A DNA stretch of 64,000 nucleotides from an uncultured Treponema sp. Its GTDB lineage: Bacteria; Spirochaetota; Spirochaetia; Treponematales; Treponemataceae. This document shows, piece by piece, positions 1 through 9,605 of this stretch. Numbering within the stretch: the stretch's first letter is position 1; each line of letters begins with the position of its first letter. Location of the stretch: contig CALHVG010000059.1 of assembly GCA_938039145.1 (NCBI GenBank), positions 61,779-125,778 of the forward strand, in the 5' to 3' direction. The notes beneath the pieces were generated by a model. That model was given only the letters and a program-made list of their open reading frames with translations. It ran no database searches and was not told the origin of the DNA. A program made the translations under genes and the position numbers.

Positions 1-63
1 CCACAGGAACACCATCCACATAACGACATTGAATATGCATAAAAAAACGACCACGTATCTCAT
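1..63 (-). CDS. Partial gene, N-terminal membrane segment, unknown
   Basis: An ATG at position 63, preceded by a GGTGG-type ribosome site six bases away, opens a frame that runs off the left edge. The 21 visible residues start MRYVVVF and are almost wholly hydrophobic, so they look like a signal anchor or signal peptide. It lies 39 bases downstream of the small gene at 103-438 in the same direction, so it probably continues the same transcription unit. Function cannot be inferred. Confidence 0.5.
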   Translation of the reverse strand, partial: MRYVVVFLCIFNVVMWMVFLW

Positions 64-102
64 GTTTCCCACCGGTTTTCAAGAAAGAATAAAAATTTGC
101 GT

Positions 103-438
103 TCAGCGGACGACATCTATGTGCCGACCAAGGTAGTCTTCCTTTAGCCTTGCAGATTCATCCGCTTTTTCGGCATAAGGATTGCTAGGCTTTTTTTTGC
201 CGCTAGAGGAATGTTCGTCGCCGCCGTTTTTTCCGTCGGAATCCACACCTATTCCTTTAGCGCCTGCGCTCTCTTTTGTGCGGCTTACCTTGCTTGCCTC
301 CTCAAGATTTTTACGGACGCTCTCCTCTTGCTGCATAGCCTGCGAAAGCTGAAGCCCCTGCGTAAGATGTGCCGCCTGCTTTGCCACATTGTCAATCTGA
401 GAATACATAGTCTGCAAATCAAGCGGATTCAGTCCCAT
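103..438 (-). CDS. Small hydrophilic hypothetical protein
   Basis: A 111-residue protein with no signal peptide or membrane segment. Residues 1-50 look helical (QIDNVAKQAAHL, QAMQQEESVRKNLEEA). The C-terminal half is a charged, low-complexity tail rich in Gly, Ser, Lys and Asp. Its ATG overlaps the stop codon of the FapA-like gene by one base, so the two are translationally coupled. Position at the end of the fla operon suggests a flagellar or cell-envelope link, but I do not recognise a family and no function is assigned. Confidence 0.7.
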   Translation of the reverse strand: MGLNPLDLQTMYSQIDNVAKQAAHLTQGLQLSQAMQQEESVRKNLEEASKVSRTKESAGAKGIGVDSDGKNGGDEHSSSGKKKPSNPYAEKADESARLKEDYLGRHIDVVR

Positions 439-2402
439 CAGTTGTAGCCCTCAGGACCTTTCATGGCATCAATCTGCGGAGGCTCATACTTTCCGCGTCT
501 TGCCATGCTTCCTTCGTAATAGAACGTGCATGAAGAAACTTCCGTCTGCACCTCGTCCAAGGCATCCCGAACATAAATTTTTGTCCCCGGATATGTGATT
601 CCTTCGACCTTGACCTTTCCTATGGCTTTAAGTTCCCTTAGCCGCATTTGGATCTCGTTTATCTCGTCGGAAACGGTCTTGTTTTCATCGATGAGTTCAC
701 CTTTCCGCTGGTTATCCTGATTGAGCCGCTCTTCTTTTTCTGTCGGAAGTTTTCGCCTTGTCTTTTTTATGCCCTCAAGATTGTCTATCTCAAGCTGAAG
801 ACCTTCAAGTTCCTGGGCGATTTTTGACTGCTGCTCCAAAAGTTCGTCAAGCCGGAGTTTTGCCCTAGGGTCTACACCTACGGTAAGTGTAGTTGTAGCT
901 CCGCCGCCCGGAGAGCCTAATGTCCTTGCGCAGATTTCTTCTGTAGCGAACAGTTTTCCACCGGTTATTTGCGCCTTTTTTCCATGAACGACTATGTTCT
1001 TCATTGCGGTAATGTTGCAGTTCATGAGCGAATCAGAGGCGATAAGGTTTTCTTCCACGTCAATAGACATTTCCTGCACGAATTTCACCCACAGGGATTT
1101 TCCACTCTTTATGAATCCTTCGTTCTTTCCGAATACACCCTGATGTATAATTATGTTTCCGTCAGCCTGTATTTTTGATTTTCCGACCGTTCCACCGATA
1201 TCTATGTCGCCCGATGCCTTTACGTCGAATCCATCCTCCACGTTTCCCTTTATGTAAACCGTGCCAAGGAAATCGATGTTTCCCGACTTTATGTTCACAG
1301 CATCAAGATTAAGTACAGGCTCCACAGTTATCTTTCCGTTTACAAGATGAACCTGACCGTTCTTTGTGGCGACGACAGTAACTCCGTCCTTGTCGAACTG
1401 GGTATTCTGTCCAAGCACAACAGGAAGATCTTTTCCGTTTTTCGCTTCGATGTATCGCCCGAAGAGTGTCTTTCCGCCCTTTCCTCGAGTGGCAAGCACC
1501 TTCACCGCAAGAGTCTGTCCTTCGACAACGTTCTGAATTTTGTTGTTCTTCTTGTAGTCTATGATTCCCGACTCGTCCTGAACAGCACCTAGTTTCGTTT
1601 CGTCCGTGATGAACTTGTAGTCAAGATGGGAATCTTTTCCGTCTTCCGGCATTATGGCGGAGGCGACCTCAACCTGCGTGTTGTAAACGGGATTATCTAC
1701 AAACTCGTTGATTTTATCCATACTTATACCGGCAAGTATGCCTTGCGCTTTTAGCGCTCTTTCTATCTGATCTGCAGTAAGATCAGCCCCGCTCTGCGCA
1801 GGAGGATCTACCGTTATAAATCCGTGAAGCTCGTCCTTGGATATTTCAACCGCAACAATTGCATCCGCAGCAGCTATATGGGTGTATTTTCCGACAGTCT
1901 CATACTTTCCGTCAGTGCCGTTTTTTATGAGCTTATGAATGAGTTCCGCATCAAACTGCTCAGTATCAGGTCGTCTTATCATATCAAGCACATCTCTCTC
2001 GTCTACGGGTCTTCCGTTTCCGCTGGGAGGAATCACCTTTAGTTTTATTGACGAAGAGAAATGCCGTACATAGAAAAGTCCGTCCTTGTCTACAACCTTG
2101 TTTTCCTCTAGAGAGCCGTCTCCACCTGAAGCAGTTCCGTCGGCATTATGAGTTTTTTTAACCACAGTGTCAGGATTCTGGTATATTTTTATTTTCCACG
2201 GTTTCTTTCCGATTCCGAGAAAACCGTCGCTTCCTTTTTCAATCACCTCGTACTCAAGCATCTCCGCCTTTATCGCAAGCTGGACTGCGGCGTCCGCCAA
2301 AGCCTCGTCGATTGTAGGGGCGTTCACCTCCACATGATGTAGGTCCTTGTCGATGGAGAGACGGTTCTGCATTTCCGTACGAATCTGTTCCAAGGAAATC
2401 AT
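438..2402 (-). CDS. fapA: FapA-family (DUF342) flagellar assembly protein
   Basis: A 654-residue cytoplasmic protein. Residues 20-75 look like a Jag_N-type module that ends in GFLGIGKKPWKIKI. The centre (about 210-500) is the DUF342/FapA beta-helical domain, with repeated short Gly/Ile strands such as KASGDIDIGGTVGKSKI. The C-terminus has a coiled coil near 525-600 (EQQSKIAQELEGLQLEIDNL). FapA proteins of other bacteria are linked to flagellar placement or assembly; the exact role in spirochaetes is not known to me. It starts three bases after the whiG stop, so it is co-transcribed with the sigma factor. Family confidence is high, function moderate. Confidence 0.85.
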   Translation of the reverse strand: MISLEQIRTEMQNRLSIDKDLHHVEVNAPTIDEALADAAVQLAIKAEMLEYEVIEKGSDGFLGIGKKPWKIKIYQNPDTVVKKTHNADGTASGGDGSLEENKVVDKDGLFYVRHFSSSIKLKVIPPSGNGRPVDERDVLDMIRRPDTEQFDAELIHKLIKNGTDGKYETVGKYTHIAAADAIVAVEISKDELHGFITVDPPAQSGADLTADQIERALKAQGILAGISMDKINEFVDNPVYNTQVEVASAIMPEDGKDSHLDYKFITDETKLGAVQDESGIIDYKKNNKIQNVVEGQTLAVKVLATRGKGGKTLFGRYIEAKNGKDLPVVLGQNTQFDKDGVTVVATKNGQVHLVNGKITVEPVLNLDAVNIKSGNIDFLGTVYIKGNVEDGFDVKASGDIDIGGTVGKSKIQADGNIIIHQGVFGKNEGFIKSGKSLWVKFVQEMSIDVEENLIASDSLMNCNITAMKNIVVHGKKAQITGGKLFATEEICARTLGSPGGGATTTLTVGVDPRAKLRLDELLEQQSKIAQELEGLQLEIDNLEGIKKTRRKLPTEKEERLNQDNQRKGELIDENKTVSDEINEIQMRLRELKAIGKVKVEGITYPGTKIYVRDALDEVQTEVSSCTFYYEGSMARRGKYEPPQIDAMKGPEGYN

Positions 2403-2405
2403 ATG

Positions 2406-3212
2406 CTACATAATTCCTTTTCTCATATTGGTAAGCTTTGCCCTAAGACGATGGTTTGCTTTTGTGTGAAGCTGCGATATCCTTGATTCGCTCACTTCAA
2501 GCACCTCGCCTATTTCCTTGAACGTAAGGTCTTCGTGGTAGTAAAGAACTATAACCATCTTCTCTTTTTCCGGAAGTTCGTTTATCGCCTGTATTATGAC
2601 CTTTCTTATCTCCTCCCGTTCAGCGATTACATCGGGATTCAAGCTGGAAGGGGATTCTATGCTATCTCCTATGGACATACTGTCGTTGTCGTCGCCTGAA
2701 TACCAAACTTCATTCAAAGAAAGAACGCTTGTGCCGGATACTTTCATTATCGTCCTGTGATATTCATCCTCGCTTATCTTCATAGCATCGGCAATCTCCG
2801 CATCGCTTGCGGTCCTTCCAAGCCTTGCCTCAAGGGAAACAATCGTGTCCTCTATCTCGCGTGATTTCTGCCTTACCGAACGAGGTACCCAGTCTATCTG
2901 CCGAAGCTCGTCGAAAATCGCTCCCCGTATACGTGTTACGGCATACGTCTTGAATTTCACGCCCTTGGACGGATCGTATTTACTTATGGCGTCGAGCAGC
3001 CCAAACTGACCGAAGCCCACAAGGTCATCGAATTCAACACTGTTCGGCATTCCGACGGCAACCTTACCCGCCACATATTTTACAAGAGGCATATACTGCC
3101 TTATAAATTTATCGCGAAGTTTTGAAGACTTGGTTTTTCGGAATTCTTCCCAGAGCAAATCTTCTTCTTTTTCGTCATTGACTGAAGCCGTTTCCGGTGT
3201 GTTTTCGTCCAT
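2406..3212 (-). CDS. whiG: RNA polymerase sigma factor WhiG/FliA (sigma-28 type)
   Basis: A 268-residue sigma-70-family factor of the flagellar type. Region 2 contains DDLVGFGQFGLLDAISKYDP and FKTYAVTRIRGAIFDELR. Region 3 follows with a WVPRSVRQKSREIE segment, and region 4 has INELPEKEKMVIVLYYHEDLTFKEIG with the helix-turn-helix VLEVSESRISQLH. It directs RNA polymerase to late flagellar and chemotaxis promoters. It lies between a membrane protein gene and fapA at the 3' end of the flagellar cluster, so early operon transcription would supply the factor for late genes. Length is normal for the family. Confidence 0.95.
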   Translation of the reverse strand: MDENTPETASVNDEKEEDLLWEEFRKTKSSKLRDKFIRQYMPLVKYVAGKVAVGMPNSVEFDDLVGFGQFGLLDAISKYDPSKGVKFKTYAVTRIRGAIFDELRQIDWVPRSVRQKSREIEDTIVSLEARLGRTASDAEIADAMKISEDEYHRTIMKVSGTSVLSLNEVWYSGDDNDSMSIGDSIESPSSLNPDVIAEREEIRKVIIQAINELPEKEKMVIVLYYHEDLTFKEIGEVLEVSESRISQLHTKANHRLRAKLTNMRKGIM

Positions 3213-3254
3213 GTCCTATCCTTATCCTTAAAGTGGTTCTATTCTGAAAAACAA

Positions 3255-4097
3255 TCAACTGTCTTTTGAAAGCAAGGTGCTTATCGCCTTTGCCATAAGA
3301 GACACATCCTTTCCTTCCGCAATTTCGGAAGCCTCAAGTTTTGGAGCCGAAGTTCCCCCTGAATCTTCGCTCTCTTTTTCTTCGAAGGATTCTTGGGAAA
3401 TCTTCGGGGTAAACGCCGTTATCTCCTCAAGTTCTGGAAGTGTGTCAAGTTCCTCCGAAGGAGACGGTTCCGCCTTAGTTTCAGACCCGGATTCAACCGA
3501 AGGCGGCATTTCCGGTTCTACAGACACATCAGTTTTTTGCTCCGCCTGGGCAAGAGCCACAGGAACAAAACCTGACGACGAAGAACCTGCCGCATTTTCA
3601 AAAGCAATCTTTGACCTTGCAGAATCCTTGGCTTCTCCCTCAGTATTTTTTTTTTCATCAGGAACAGAAGGCTTCTCCTCAGCCTTCATCTCGATTTTTG
3701 CCCCTTCCGCCGAAGAAGAATTTATCGAAGGCTCTTCCTTGACTTCCTTTCCGCCTGAACCGTAATCACTCTCGTTCAGCATTTGAAGATTCGTTCCCAC
3801 CATGAAGTGAGAGTCGTCGCCGGATTCGGGAATATCCTCCTCTTCCACAGTGATGTCAACGTGCTGCCCGACCGAAGAGGGAGTCTCGGAAATGCCCGAA
3901 TCCTCGGAATCCATTCCCATGTCCAGCACATTTTTGAACACATACTGAACGATAAAGCCCATGGCGGCAAAGACAACCGCAAAAAGAAAGGCTGAAAGCA
4001 GCACACGGAAAAATCCGCTCCTCGAAAAAAGCCCGAACAGGAACGAAAGGAGAAAGCCAAAAACAGAAAAACCTGCGATGACTTTTACATTTTTCAA
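3255..4097 (-). CDS. Membrane protein with acidic cytoplasmic tail, unknown
   Basis: A 280-residue protein. Residues 5-55 contain two hydrophobic helices (VIAGFSVFGFLLSFLFGLF and VLLSAFLFAVVFAAMGFIVQY). The rest is acidic, Ser/Glu/Pro-rich and probably disordered, ending SLMAKAISTLLSKD. The start is TTG at 4097, seven bases after a strong GGGAGG ribosome site; the first ATG lies inside the membrane-segment region. The position between flhG and whiG is shared with treponemal fla operons, where this gene is hypothetical. A role in flagellar control is only inferred from context. Long antisense frames over it are by-products of its composition. Confidence 0.8.
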   Translation of the reverse strand: MKNVKVIAGFSVFGFLLSFLFGLFSRSGFFRVLLSAFLFAVVFAAMGFIVQYVFKNVLDMGMDSEDSGISETPSSVGQHVDITVEEEDIPESGDDSHFMVGTNLQMLNESDYGSGGKEVKEEPSINSSSAEGAKIEMKAEEKPSVPDEKKNTEGEAKDSARSKIAFENAAGSSSSGFVPVALAQAEQKTDVSVEPEMPPSVESGSETKAEPSPSEELDTLPELEEITAFTPKISQESFEEKESEDSGGTSAPKLEASEIAEGKDVSLMAKAISTLLSKDS

Positions 4098-4167
4098 TCT
4101 TTACCTCCCATTCCAATTTTCAATGCGATAATTATATAACAAATGGACATAAAAAAACAGCGATTTA

Positions 4168-5049
4168 TCAATTTCTGCTCTTTTTGCCCAAGAATTTCTT
4201 TAGGAAATTAGCCACTCCCTCGTTTCCGTCGGTCTCGGTCTTCTCAATCCTTCCTACTATATGCTTCAGGCAAACCGACGGCTTTGACGTGGAATTCACC
4301 ACGATGAACGGCTTCTGCCTTATTACGGACGCTTGCACCACAGGGTCGTCGTAGACAAAACCTATGTAATCGATTTTATAGCCCAAAAACTGCCCGACTA
4401 TGTTTATGATGCGCTCGGCTATGCGTTTTCCTTCGTCCGCAGAATGAACCCTGTTCACCAAAAGTTTCAGGTTCACCGCCCTGTCCATTATCTCGGTGGT
4501 GATGATTTTTATTATTCCGTAGGCATCGGTTATGGCTGTCGGTTCCGGCGTTGTAACGACATACACTTCATCGGCTGCCGCCACGAACTGAAGGACGTTG
4601 TTCGCAATTCCGGCTCCCGTGTCTATTATTATTATATCGGCGTTTTCAAGCGCGCTGAACTGTTTTGCAAAATACTCAAGTTCCTCGACGGTAAGGTTTG
4701 CGATTTTAGAAAAACCGTTCGCTCCGGCTATGAACTTTATCCCGAATTCCGTGTCAAGAATTATTTCCTTCATCGTCTTTTTCTTGTTTATCACGTGCAT
4801 CAGGTTGAACTGAGGAACGGTATTCAAAAGTACGTTGACGTTCGCCATACCAAGGTCGCCGTCTATGAGAATCACTTTTTTCCCGAGTTGGGCATACGCT
4901 ATCGCCATGTTAACGGAAATGTTTGTCTTTCCCACCCCGCCTTTTCCGCTTGTTATAGCGATAATCCTTGTGGAATGGCTCTTCTTTGTCGCAATCGTTT
5001 CCTCGTAGCTTCCTATGAATTCCCTCAAATCATCTGCCTGTTCTTCCAT
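4168..5049 (-). CDS. flhG: Flagellar number regulator FlhG (MinD-like ATPase)
   Basis: A 293-residue ParA/MinD-family ATPase. The deviant Walker A motif SGKGGVGKT lies at residues 34-42, followed by ILIDGDLGMANVN (switch I region) and the Walker B-like IIIIDTGAG. FlhG proteins control flagellar number and position by acting on the SRP-type GTPase FlhF, whose gene is immediately upstream and abuts it. An N-terminal stretch of about 27 residues precedes the ATPase fold (DDLREFIGSYEETIATKK) and could carry the residues that stimulate FlhF GTPase activity in other species. Family assignment is secure. Confidence 0.93.
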   Translation of the reverse strand: MEEQADDLREFIGSYEETIATKKSHSTRIIAITSGKGGVGKTNISVNMAIAYAQLGKKVILIDGDLGMANVNVLLNTVPQFNLMHVINKKKTMKEIILDTEFGIKFIAGANGFSKIANLTVEELEYFAKQFSALENADIIIIDTGAGIANNVLQFVAAADEVYVVTTPEPTAITDAYGIIKIITTEIMDRAVNLKLLVNRVHSADEGKRIAERIINIVGQFLGYKIDYIGFVYDDPVVQASVIRQKPFIVVNSTSKPSVCLKHIVGRIEKTETDGNEGVANFLKKFLGKKSRN

Positions 5050-6347
5050 TAGTCTTCCTCGCTCTTATCTTCTTTATAGAATTTGTCTTCAATGTGTATC
5101 CTGTCTATCTTAAAGCCTTCAAGCCGCGTCAAAAACCATATCACATCCCCTTTCAGCAATGTCTCTGTGATTTTCTGACCGGTGGTAACATACGACACCG
5201 CCTTGTGCCGCTCGCTCAATGCGCTTATTACGTTTCCGTACTGCTCGGACTCGTCGCACTTTGTTACGATGATTCCATGATAGCCCAACGGTTCGTAGTT
5301 CTGCATTATGTTGTGCAGATCCCTTGCCTTTGTTGAGGCGGAAAACGCAAGGTATACTTCGGGATTCAAGCCCTGAATGGAAAGCGTCTCCTTCATTGCC
5401 GCTATGTGCTTTGCATCGTTAGGGCCGTAACCGCCCGTGTCTATGAAAATCGCGTCAACATTGTCCTTGTACTGCTCGTAAAGGTCTGTCACATCTTCTT
5501 TGGTGTGCGCCTTTATGACGGTTTTTCCTACAATGTCTCCGAACTTGGTAAGCTGCTCCAACGCACCCACCCTCATAGTGTCCGTGGTTATGAAACAAAA
5601 CTCGCACGACCTTCCTTTTGCCTTGGAGGTCTTTATGAACTGGGCGGCAAGTTTCACGAGGGTGGTGGTCTTTCCCGTTCCTGTAGGGCCTACTATAATC
5701 ACAACCCTTGGGTGCTTGTAGTTCACCGGAACGGAAACATCGATTGATTCGCCTATCCAGTCGACAACGGCTCTTTGCACCATGTCAAAATCGTCAAGCT
5801 GCTCAAGCGGAAAAGTCTTTTTTATCCTTTCTGTGATGGACTGGACAAAAGAGAAAGAGAATTCGTTCTGCGATAAAAGCGACTGAATTTGAGTTATGGT
5901 CGGATGCAAAGCGGACGAATGGGACGGAAGTTCCTTCACCATCGAAAGCACCTCGTCTATCTTTTTTCCCATGTCAAGAACCTGGCTTTCGACCTTTGCT
6001 GACGAGACTATGTTCGGAACCACTTTAGATGCTTTCTTTAAAATCTCGGACTTGTTTTTCTCAAAATCGAGCGGCTTTTCGCCTAAAGAATGAAGCGCAT
6101 CCACGGAATTCACATACGGATTTTGGAAATCCTGAGGATTTGTCCTTGTCTTTATTTTGTAAAGGACCTCAAGTTCTTCCCTTTGGAAAATCCCCAAAAA
6201 TCCCGGCTTAGGAATCCGCCTTTGGTCAACGATTGTATAGTCCGTCTTGTATCGCTCAAAAAGTTTTTGCCTTGCCTCGTCGTAGTTTTTTACCCGCAAC
6301 GTATGCACCGCTTCCACGTTCATGTCCATAGTCATACTAATACGCAC
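5049..6347 (-). CDS. flhF: Flagellar SRP-type GTPase FlhF
   Basis: A 432-residue protein. The N-terminal B domain (residues 11-68) ends with GFLGIFQREELEVLYKIK. A linker follows, then the NG GTPase domain with P-loop GPTGTGKTT at 220-228, FIDTGGYGPND, and TKCDES for guanine recognition. FlhF recruits flagellar components to the pole. The start overlaps the flhA 3' end by 11 bases. Met codons also occur at residues 5, 7 and 9, so the exact start is uncertain by a few residues. Its partner flhG follows directly. Confidence 0.93.
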   Translation of the reverse strand: MRISMTMDMNVEAVHTLRVKNYDEARQKLFERYKTDYTIVDQRRIPKPGFLGIFQREELEVLYKIKTRTNPQDFQNPYVNSVDALHSLGEKPLDFEKNKSEILKKASKVVPNIVSSAKVESQVLDMGKKIDEVLSMVKELPSHSSALHPTITQIQSLLSQNEFSFSFVQSITERIKKTFPLEQLDDFDMVQRAVVDWIGESIDVSVPVNYKHPRVVIIVGPTGTGKTTTLVKLAAQFIKTSKAKGRSCEFCFITTDTMRVGALEQLTKFGDIVGKTVIKAHTKEDVTDLYEQYKDNVDAIFIDTGGYGPNDAKHIAAMKETLSIQGLNPEVYLAFSASTKARDLHNIMQNYEPLGYHGIIVTKCDESEQYGNVISALSERHKAVSYVTTGQKITETLLKGDVIWFLTRLEGFKIDRIHIEDKFYKEDKSEED

Positions 6348-8481
6348 CTTCTCGATAGTTCACTGTGCCCAACACTGTAATAGAAATTGAAGAGCCTGCC
6401 GACACGATTTCCTTGTCGGAAATCACCACGATGCCCGGAAGTTCCCTCTCTACGGCGGTCTTTACCTGAAGCCTTATCACGCTTGAGCAAAGAATGACAG
6501 GCTGATAGCCGGATGCGCTTACAGCCGCGACCTCATCGCTGACATTTTTTATCCATTGCCTTCCGGTAACAGGATCGAACGCCACGTAAGGTCTTGAGCC
6601 GTCGGAAGGAACCTGTGAAAACTCAAGGACTTTTTCCTGCCATTCCTGAGAAAGGTTTATGACCCTAAGCTGCCTGTCTTCGTCGGCATATTGAAGACAT
6701 ATCTGAAGCCCCAAAGCCTCCCTTACCTTTCCGACAAGATCCCATGTACTTCCGGTTATGTTCTTGTAGTTCGCAAGCGTCTCAAGAACCGTTACCATGT
6801 TCCGGATGGAAACCTGCTCCCTAAGAAGTTCCTTCAAGACTTTCTCTATGTCGCCGTACGTCATGCGGTGATCACCCTCCATGACCTCCTGAACCACAAT
6901 CGGATTTGTCTCCTTGACCTTTCCGACAAGAAGCGAGACTTCCTTACGCCCAAGAATCTCGTGGGCGTGGTTTCTTATGAGTTCTGTAAGGTGGGTGGCT
7001 ATTATGGTCGGCGGATCGACTACAACGTAGCCTGCCTGCTCCGCCTCGACGCGCTGGGCTTCAGGAACCCATATCGCAGGCATTCCGAACGTAGGATCTT
7101 TTGTCGCCTCGCCTTTTATCTCTTCAAGAACGGAGCCTGTGTTCATGCACATATAGTAGCCAAGCCGTATTGCGCTCCGCCCCACTTCTATTCCCCGAAG
7201 TTTGAAACTGTACTCGTTTGGATTCAGGTTCATGTTGTCGATTATTCTTATCTTGGGGACGGGAAGCCCTATGTCAAGCGCAGACTCTTTTCTTATCCTT
7301 GAGATTCTGTCAAGGAGTTCAGCGCCTGCCTCTTCGCTTACAAGCGGAAGAAGCGCATAGCCGAGTTCCAGCGAAAGGTCGTCCAACGGCGCGACGGAAT
7401 CGCTTTCTGCGCTTCCCTTTCCCTGCTTCTCGGACGAAGCTTTGGATTCCGCCTCCTTTTTTGCCTTCGTGGCAGCCTCGACATCTTTTTTCTTTGAAAG
7501 ACGGAAGCCGTACCAAATCAGGACAGAACCGATTGGAAGCAGGAACAGCATAGTGTCGTTATGGAAAACGATTCCGATAACCACCAAAACGGCGCCGACT
7601 ATCTCGTATATCGTTCCATCGATGGTAAAATTATGTATGACCTGCTCGCCCAGCGTCTTTTCCGACTTGTCGGCGGTAACAAGGACACCGGTAGCGAACG
7701 AAAGCATAAGCGAAGGAAGCTGACTTAAAAGCCCGTCTCCTATTGTAAGCTTTGAGTAAATCTCAAGCGAAGAAAGGAAATCAAGGTGGTTCTGCACCCT
7801 TCCTACCACAAGACCGCCTATGAGATTTACTACGGTTATGAATATTCCCGCCTTGACGTTTCCCGAAACGAATTTGGAAGAACCGTCCATGTTGGAATAA
7901 AAATCTATGTCACGGCGAAGCTCTTCTTTCATGCTTCGGGCCTCGTCTTCCGTGATGTAGCCGCTGTTCAGCTGGTTGTCTATGTCGAACTGCTTTGTAG
8001 ACATAGAATCCAAGGTGAACCTTGCCGCCACCTCGGAAACCCTTCCAGCTCCCTTTGTGATTACAACAACCTGAACAACTATAAGGATTACGAATATCAC
8101 AAAGCCTATGACAAGGTTGTTTCCTGCGACTATATTGGCAAAAGCCTGAACCATAGCGCTTTGGTTTCCCCTAAGGGCATCGATTCCTGCCTTGCCGTCT
8201 GCGGAAAGAATTAGTTTTGTCGACGATATGTTTATTCCAAGTCCGAATATGGTGACAAAAAGAATCATCTGCGGAAAAGAGGAAAAACTTGAGGCCCTGG
8301 GCGTGTATACCACCACCAGCAATATCACTATGGATATCGCAAGATTCAGAGTCATCAATATGTCTATCAAGAATTTAGGGATAGGCAGGATTAGCATGAG
8401 GACGACCACAACAGCCGCCACCGCTATCATATTCTTTGAAACAAAGCCAAAAAAACTGCTTCCCCTTGATTCGTTTGCCAT
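6337..8481 (-). CDS. flhA: Flagellar export gate protein FlhA
   Basis: A 714-residue FHIPEP-family protein. The N-terminal half holds several membrane helices, beginning after residue 13. The family signature region is present as RVSEVAARFTLDSMSTKQFD with DIDNQLNSGYITEDEA. A charged Lys/Ala/Glu linker near 330-375 leads into the cytoplasmic domain that docks export chaperones and substrates. FlhA is the central part of the flagellar type III secretion gate and works with FlhB, FliP, FliQ and FliR, all encoded just upstream. Length is normal. Confidence 0.96.
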   Translation of the reverse strand: MANESRGSSFFGFVSKNMIAVAAVVVVLMLILPIPKFLIDILMTLNLAISIVILLVVVYTPRASSFSSFPQMILFVTIFGLGINISSTKLILSADGKAGIDALRGNQSAMVQAFANIVAGNNLVIGFVIFVILIVVQVVVITKGAGRVSEVAARFTLDSMSTKQFDIDNQLNSGYITEDEARSMKEELRRDIDFYSNMDGSSKFVSGNVKAGIFITVVNLIGGLVVGRVQNHLDFLSSLEIYSKLTIGDGLLSQLPSLMLSFATGVLVTADKSEKTLGEQVIHNFTIDGTIYEIVGAVLVVIGIVFHNDTMLFLLPIGSVLIWYGFRLSKKKDVEAATKAKKEAESKASSEKQGKGSAESDSVAPLDDLSLELGYALLPLVSEEAGAELLDRISRIRKESALDIGLPVPKIRIIDNMNLNPNEYSFKLRGIEVGRSAIRLGYYMCMNTGSVLEEIKGEATKDPTFGMPAIWVPEAQRVEAEQAGYVVVDPPTIIATHLTELIRNHAHEILGRKEVSLLVGKVKETNPIVVQEVMEGDHRMTYGDIEKVLKELLREQVSIRNMVTVLETLANYKNITGSTWDLVGKVREALGLQICLQYADEDRQLRVINLSQEWQEKVLEFSQVPSDGSRPYVAFDPVTGRQWIKNVSDEVAAVSASGYQPVILCSSVIRLQVKTAVERELPGIVVISDKEIVSAGSSISITVLGTVNYREGAY

Positions 8482-8501
8482 TAGTCCCCACCCTTGACAA
8501 A

Positions 8502-9605
8502 TTACTCAATACTTTTTGAGTTGTATTTTCCAACCTCGGCATATATTTCAGCAAGTACATGCCAATATTTGTCAGGTATTATATCACCAACTTCGGTATC
8601 TGCATAGAGCGCACGGGCAAGCGGACGGTTTTCGACGATTGGAACGCCGTTGTCGTCCGCTATCCTCCGCATAAGAAGCGCGATTTCGTCCTGCCCCTTT
8701 GCCGTAACTGAAGGAGCGTCCGTCACCGAAGGGTCGTACTTCATGGAAACAGCAAAATGCGTAGGGTTCGTGATAACCACGTCCGCCTCGCTTACCGCCT
8801 TCCTTACATTCTGACTTAGGATACGCCTCTGCTCTGCCATCAGCCTGCTTTTTATCTCCGGGTCGCCCTCCATCTCCTTGTATTCCTGCTTCTGCTCGTA
8901 TTTTGTCATCTTCATGGATTCCATGAACTCACGCCTCTGAACAAAATAGTCGGGTATGGCGACGATTATGAAAATTACAGATACAATCAAAGCGAGCTGG
9001 GCTGCGATCCGGGAAACCATTGAAAAAGAAGAAAGCACGTTTCCTGTTTTTATCGTATGGACAAGAAGAGGAATGTTCCGCCTTATTATCAGGTAGGCGA
9101 TTGCGACTATGACAGCCACTTTTCCGATGGACTTCACGATATTGAAAATCCCCTTGAAACTGAAAAGCGTGTTCTTGAAGTATTCGCCGAATTTCGGAAT
9201 GATTTTAGAGAATTTCGGCTCTATAGGCTTCAGCGTGAAGATAAGCCCGCGGTTTTGGATTATGTTCCCTGTGATTCCAGCCGCAATCCCCGAAAGAGAA
9301 ACGGGAAGAACAAGGCGGGCAAAATACCTTGCGAACACATAGGCGAACCTTGGATTTGCGACCTCGCTTTCGTTGCAGCGAGTGAAGAAAAATCTCATTA
9401 TCTCGGCGCAGCCCGAAAGTATGGACTTTGAAAGAAATACAAGGACTATAACCGTAAAAAGGAACACCAAAGACGAGTTCAAGTCCTGGCTTTTGGGAAC
9501 GCGCCCTTCCTCCCTTGCCTTACGGAGTTTGTACTCCGACGGCTCTTCCGTTCTTCCTTCGTCCTCGGCAGCAAACCACTGAAGGTCAAGCAAGTCAGAC
9601 TTCAC
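8502..9605 (-). CDS. flhB: Flagellar export switch protein FlhB
   Basis: A 367-residue protein with four membrane segments between about 43 and 225, then a cytoplasmic domain containing the NPTH self-cleavage motif at residues 280-283. Cleavage between N and P switches export from rod/hook to filament substrates. The start is GTG at 9605, placed by a GGAGGG ribosome site five bases upstream; it overlaps the fliR stop by four bases. The N-terminus carries the usual EEPSEYKLRKAREEGRVPKS segment. Nothing is missing relative to the family. Confidence 0.96.
   Translation of the reverse strand: MKSDLLDLQWFAAEDEGRTEEPSEYKLRKAREEGRVPKSQDLNSSLVFLFTVIVLVFLSKSILSGCAEIMRFFFTRCNESEVANPRFAYVFARYFARLVLPVSLSGIAAGITGNIIQNRGLIFTLKPIEPKFSKIIPKFGEYFKNTLFSFKGIFNIVKSIGKVAVIVAIAYLIIRRNIPLLVHTIKTGNVLSSFSMVSRIAAQLALIVSVIFIIVAIPDYFVQRREFMESMKMTKYEQKQEYKEMEGDPEIKSRLMAEQRRILSQNVRKAVSEADVVITNPTHFAVSMKYDPSVTDAPSVTAKGQDEIALLMRRIADDNGVPIVENRPLARALYADTEVGDIIPDKYWHVLAEIYAEVGKYNSKSIE

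Noticed and set aside
3277..3765. 162-codon plus-strand frame opposite the membrane protein gene
   Set aside because: Low-complexity Ser/Glu frame created by the acidic tail of the real gene; no ribosome site and no conserved motif.
4333..5052. 239-codon plus-strand frame over flhG
   Set aside because: FlhG has an unmistakable ATPase motif set on the minus strand; the plus frame is Tyr/His/Arg-rich antisense sequence.
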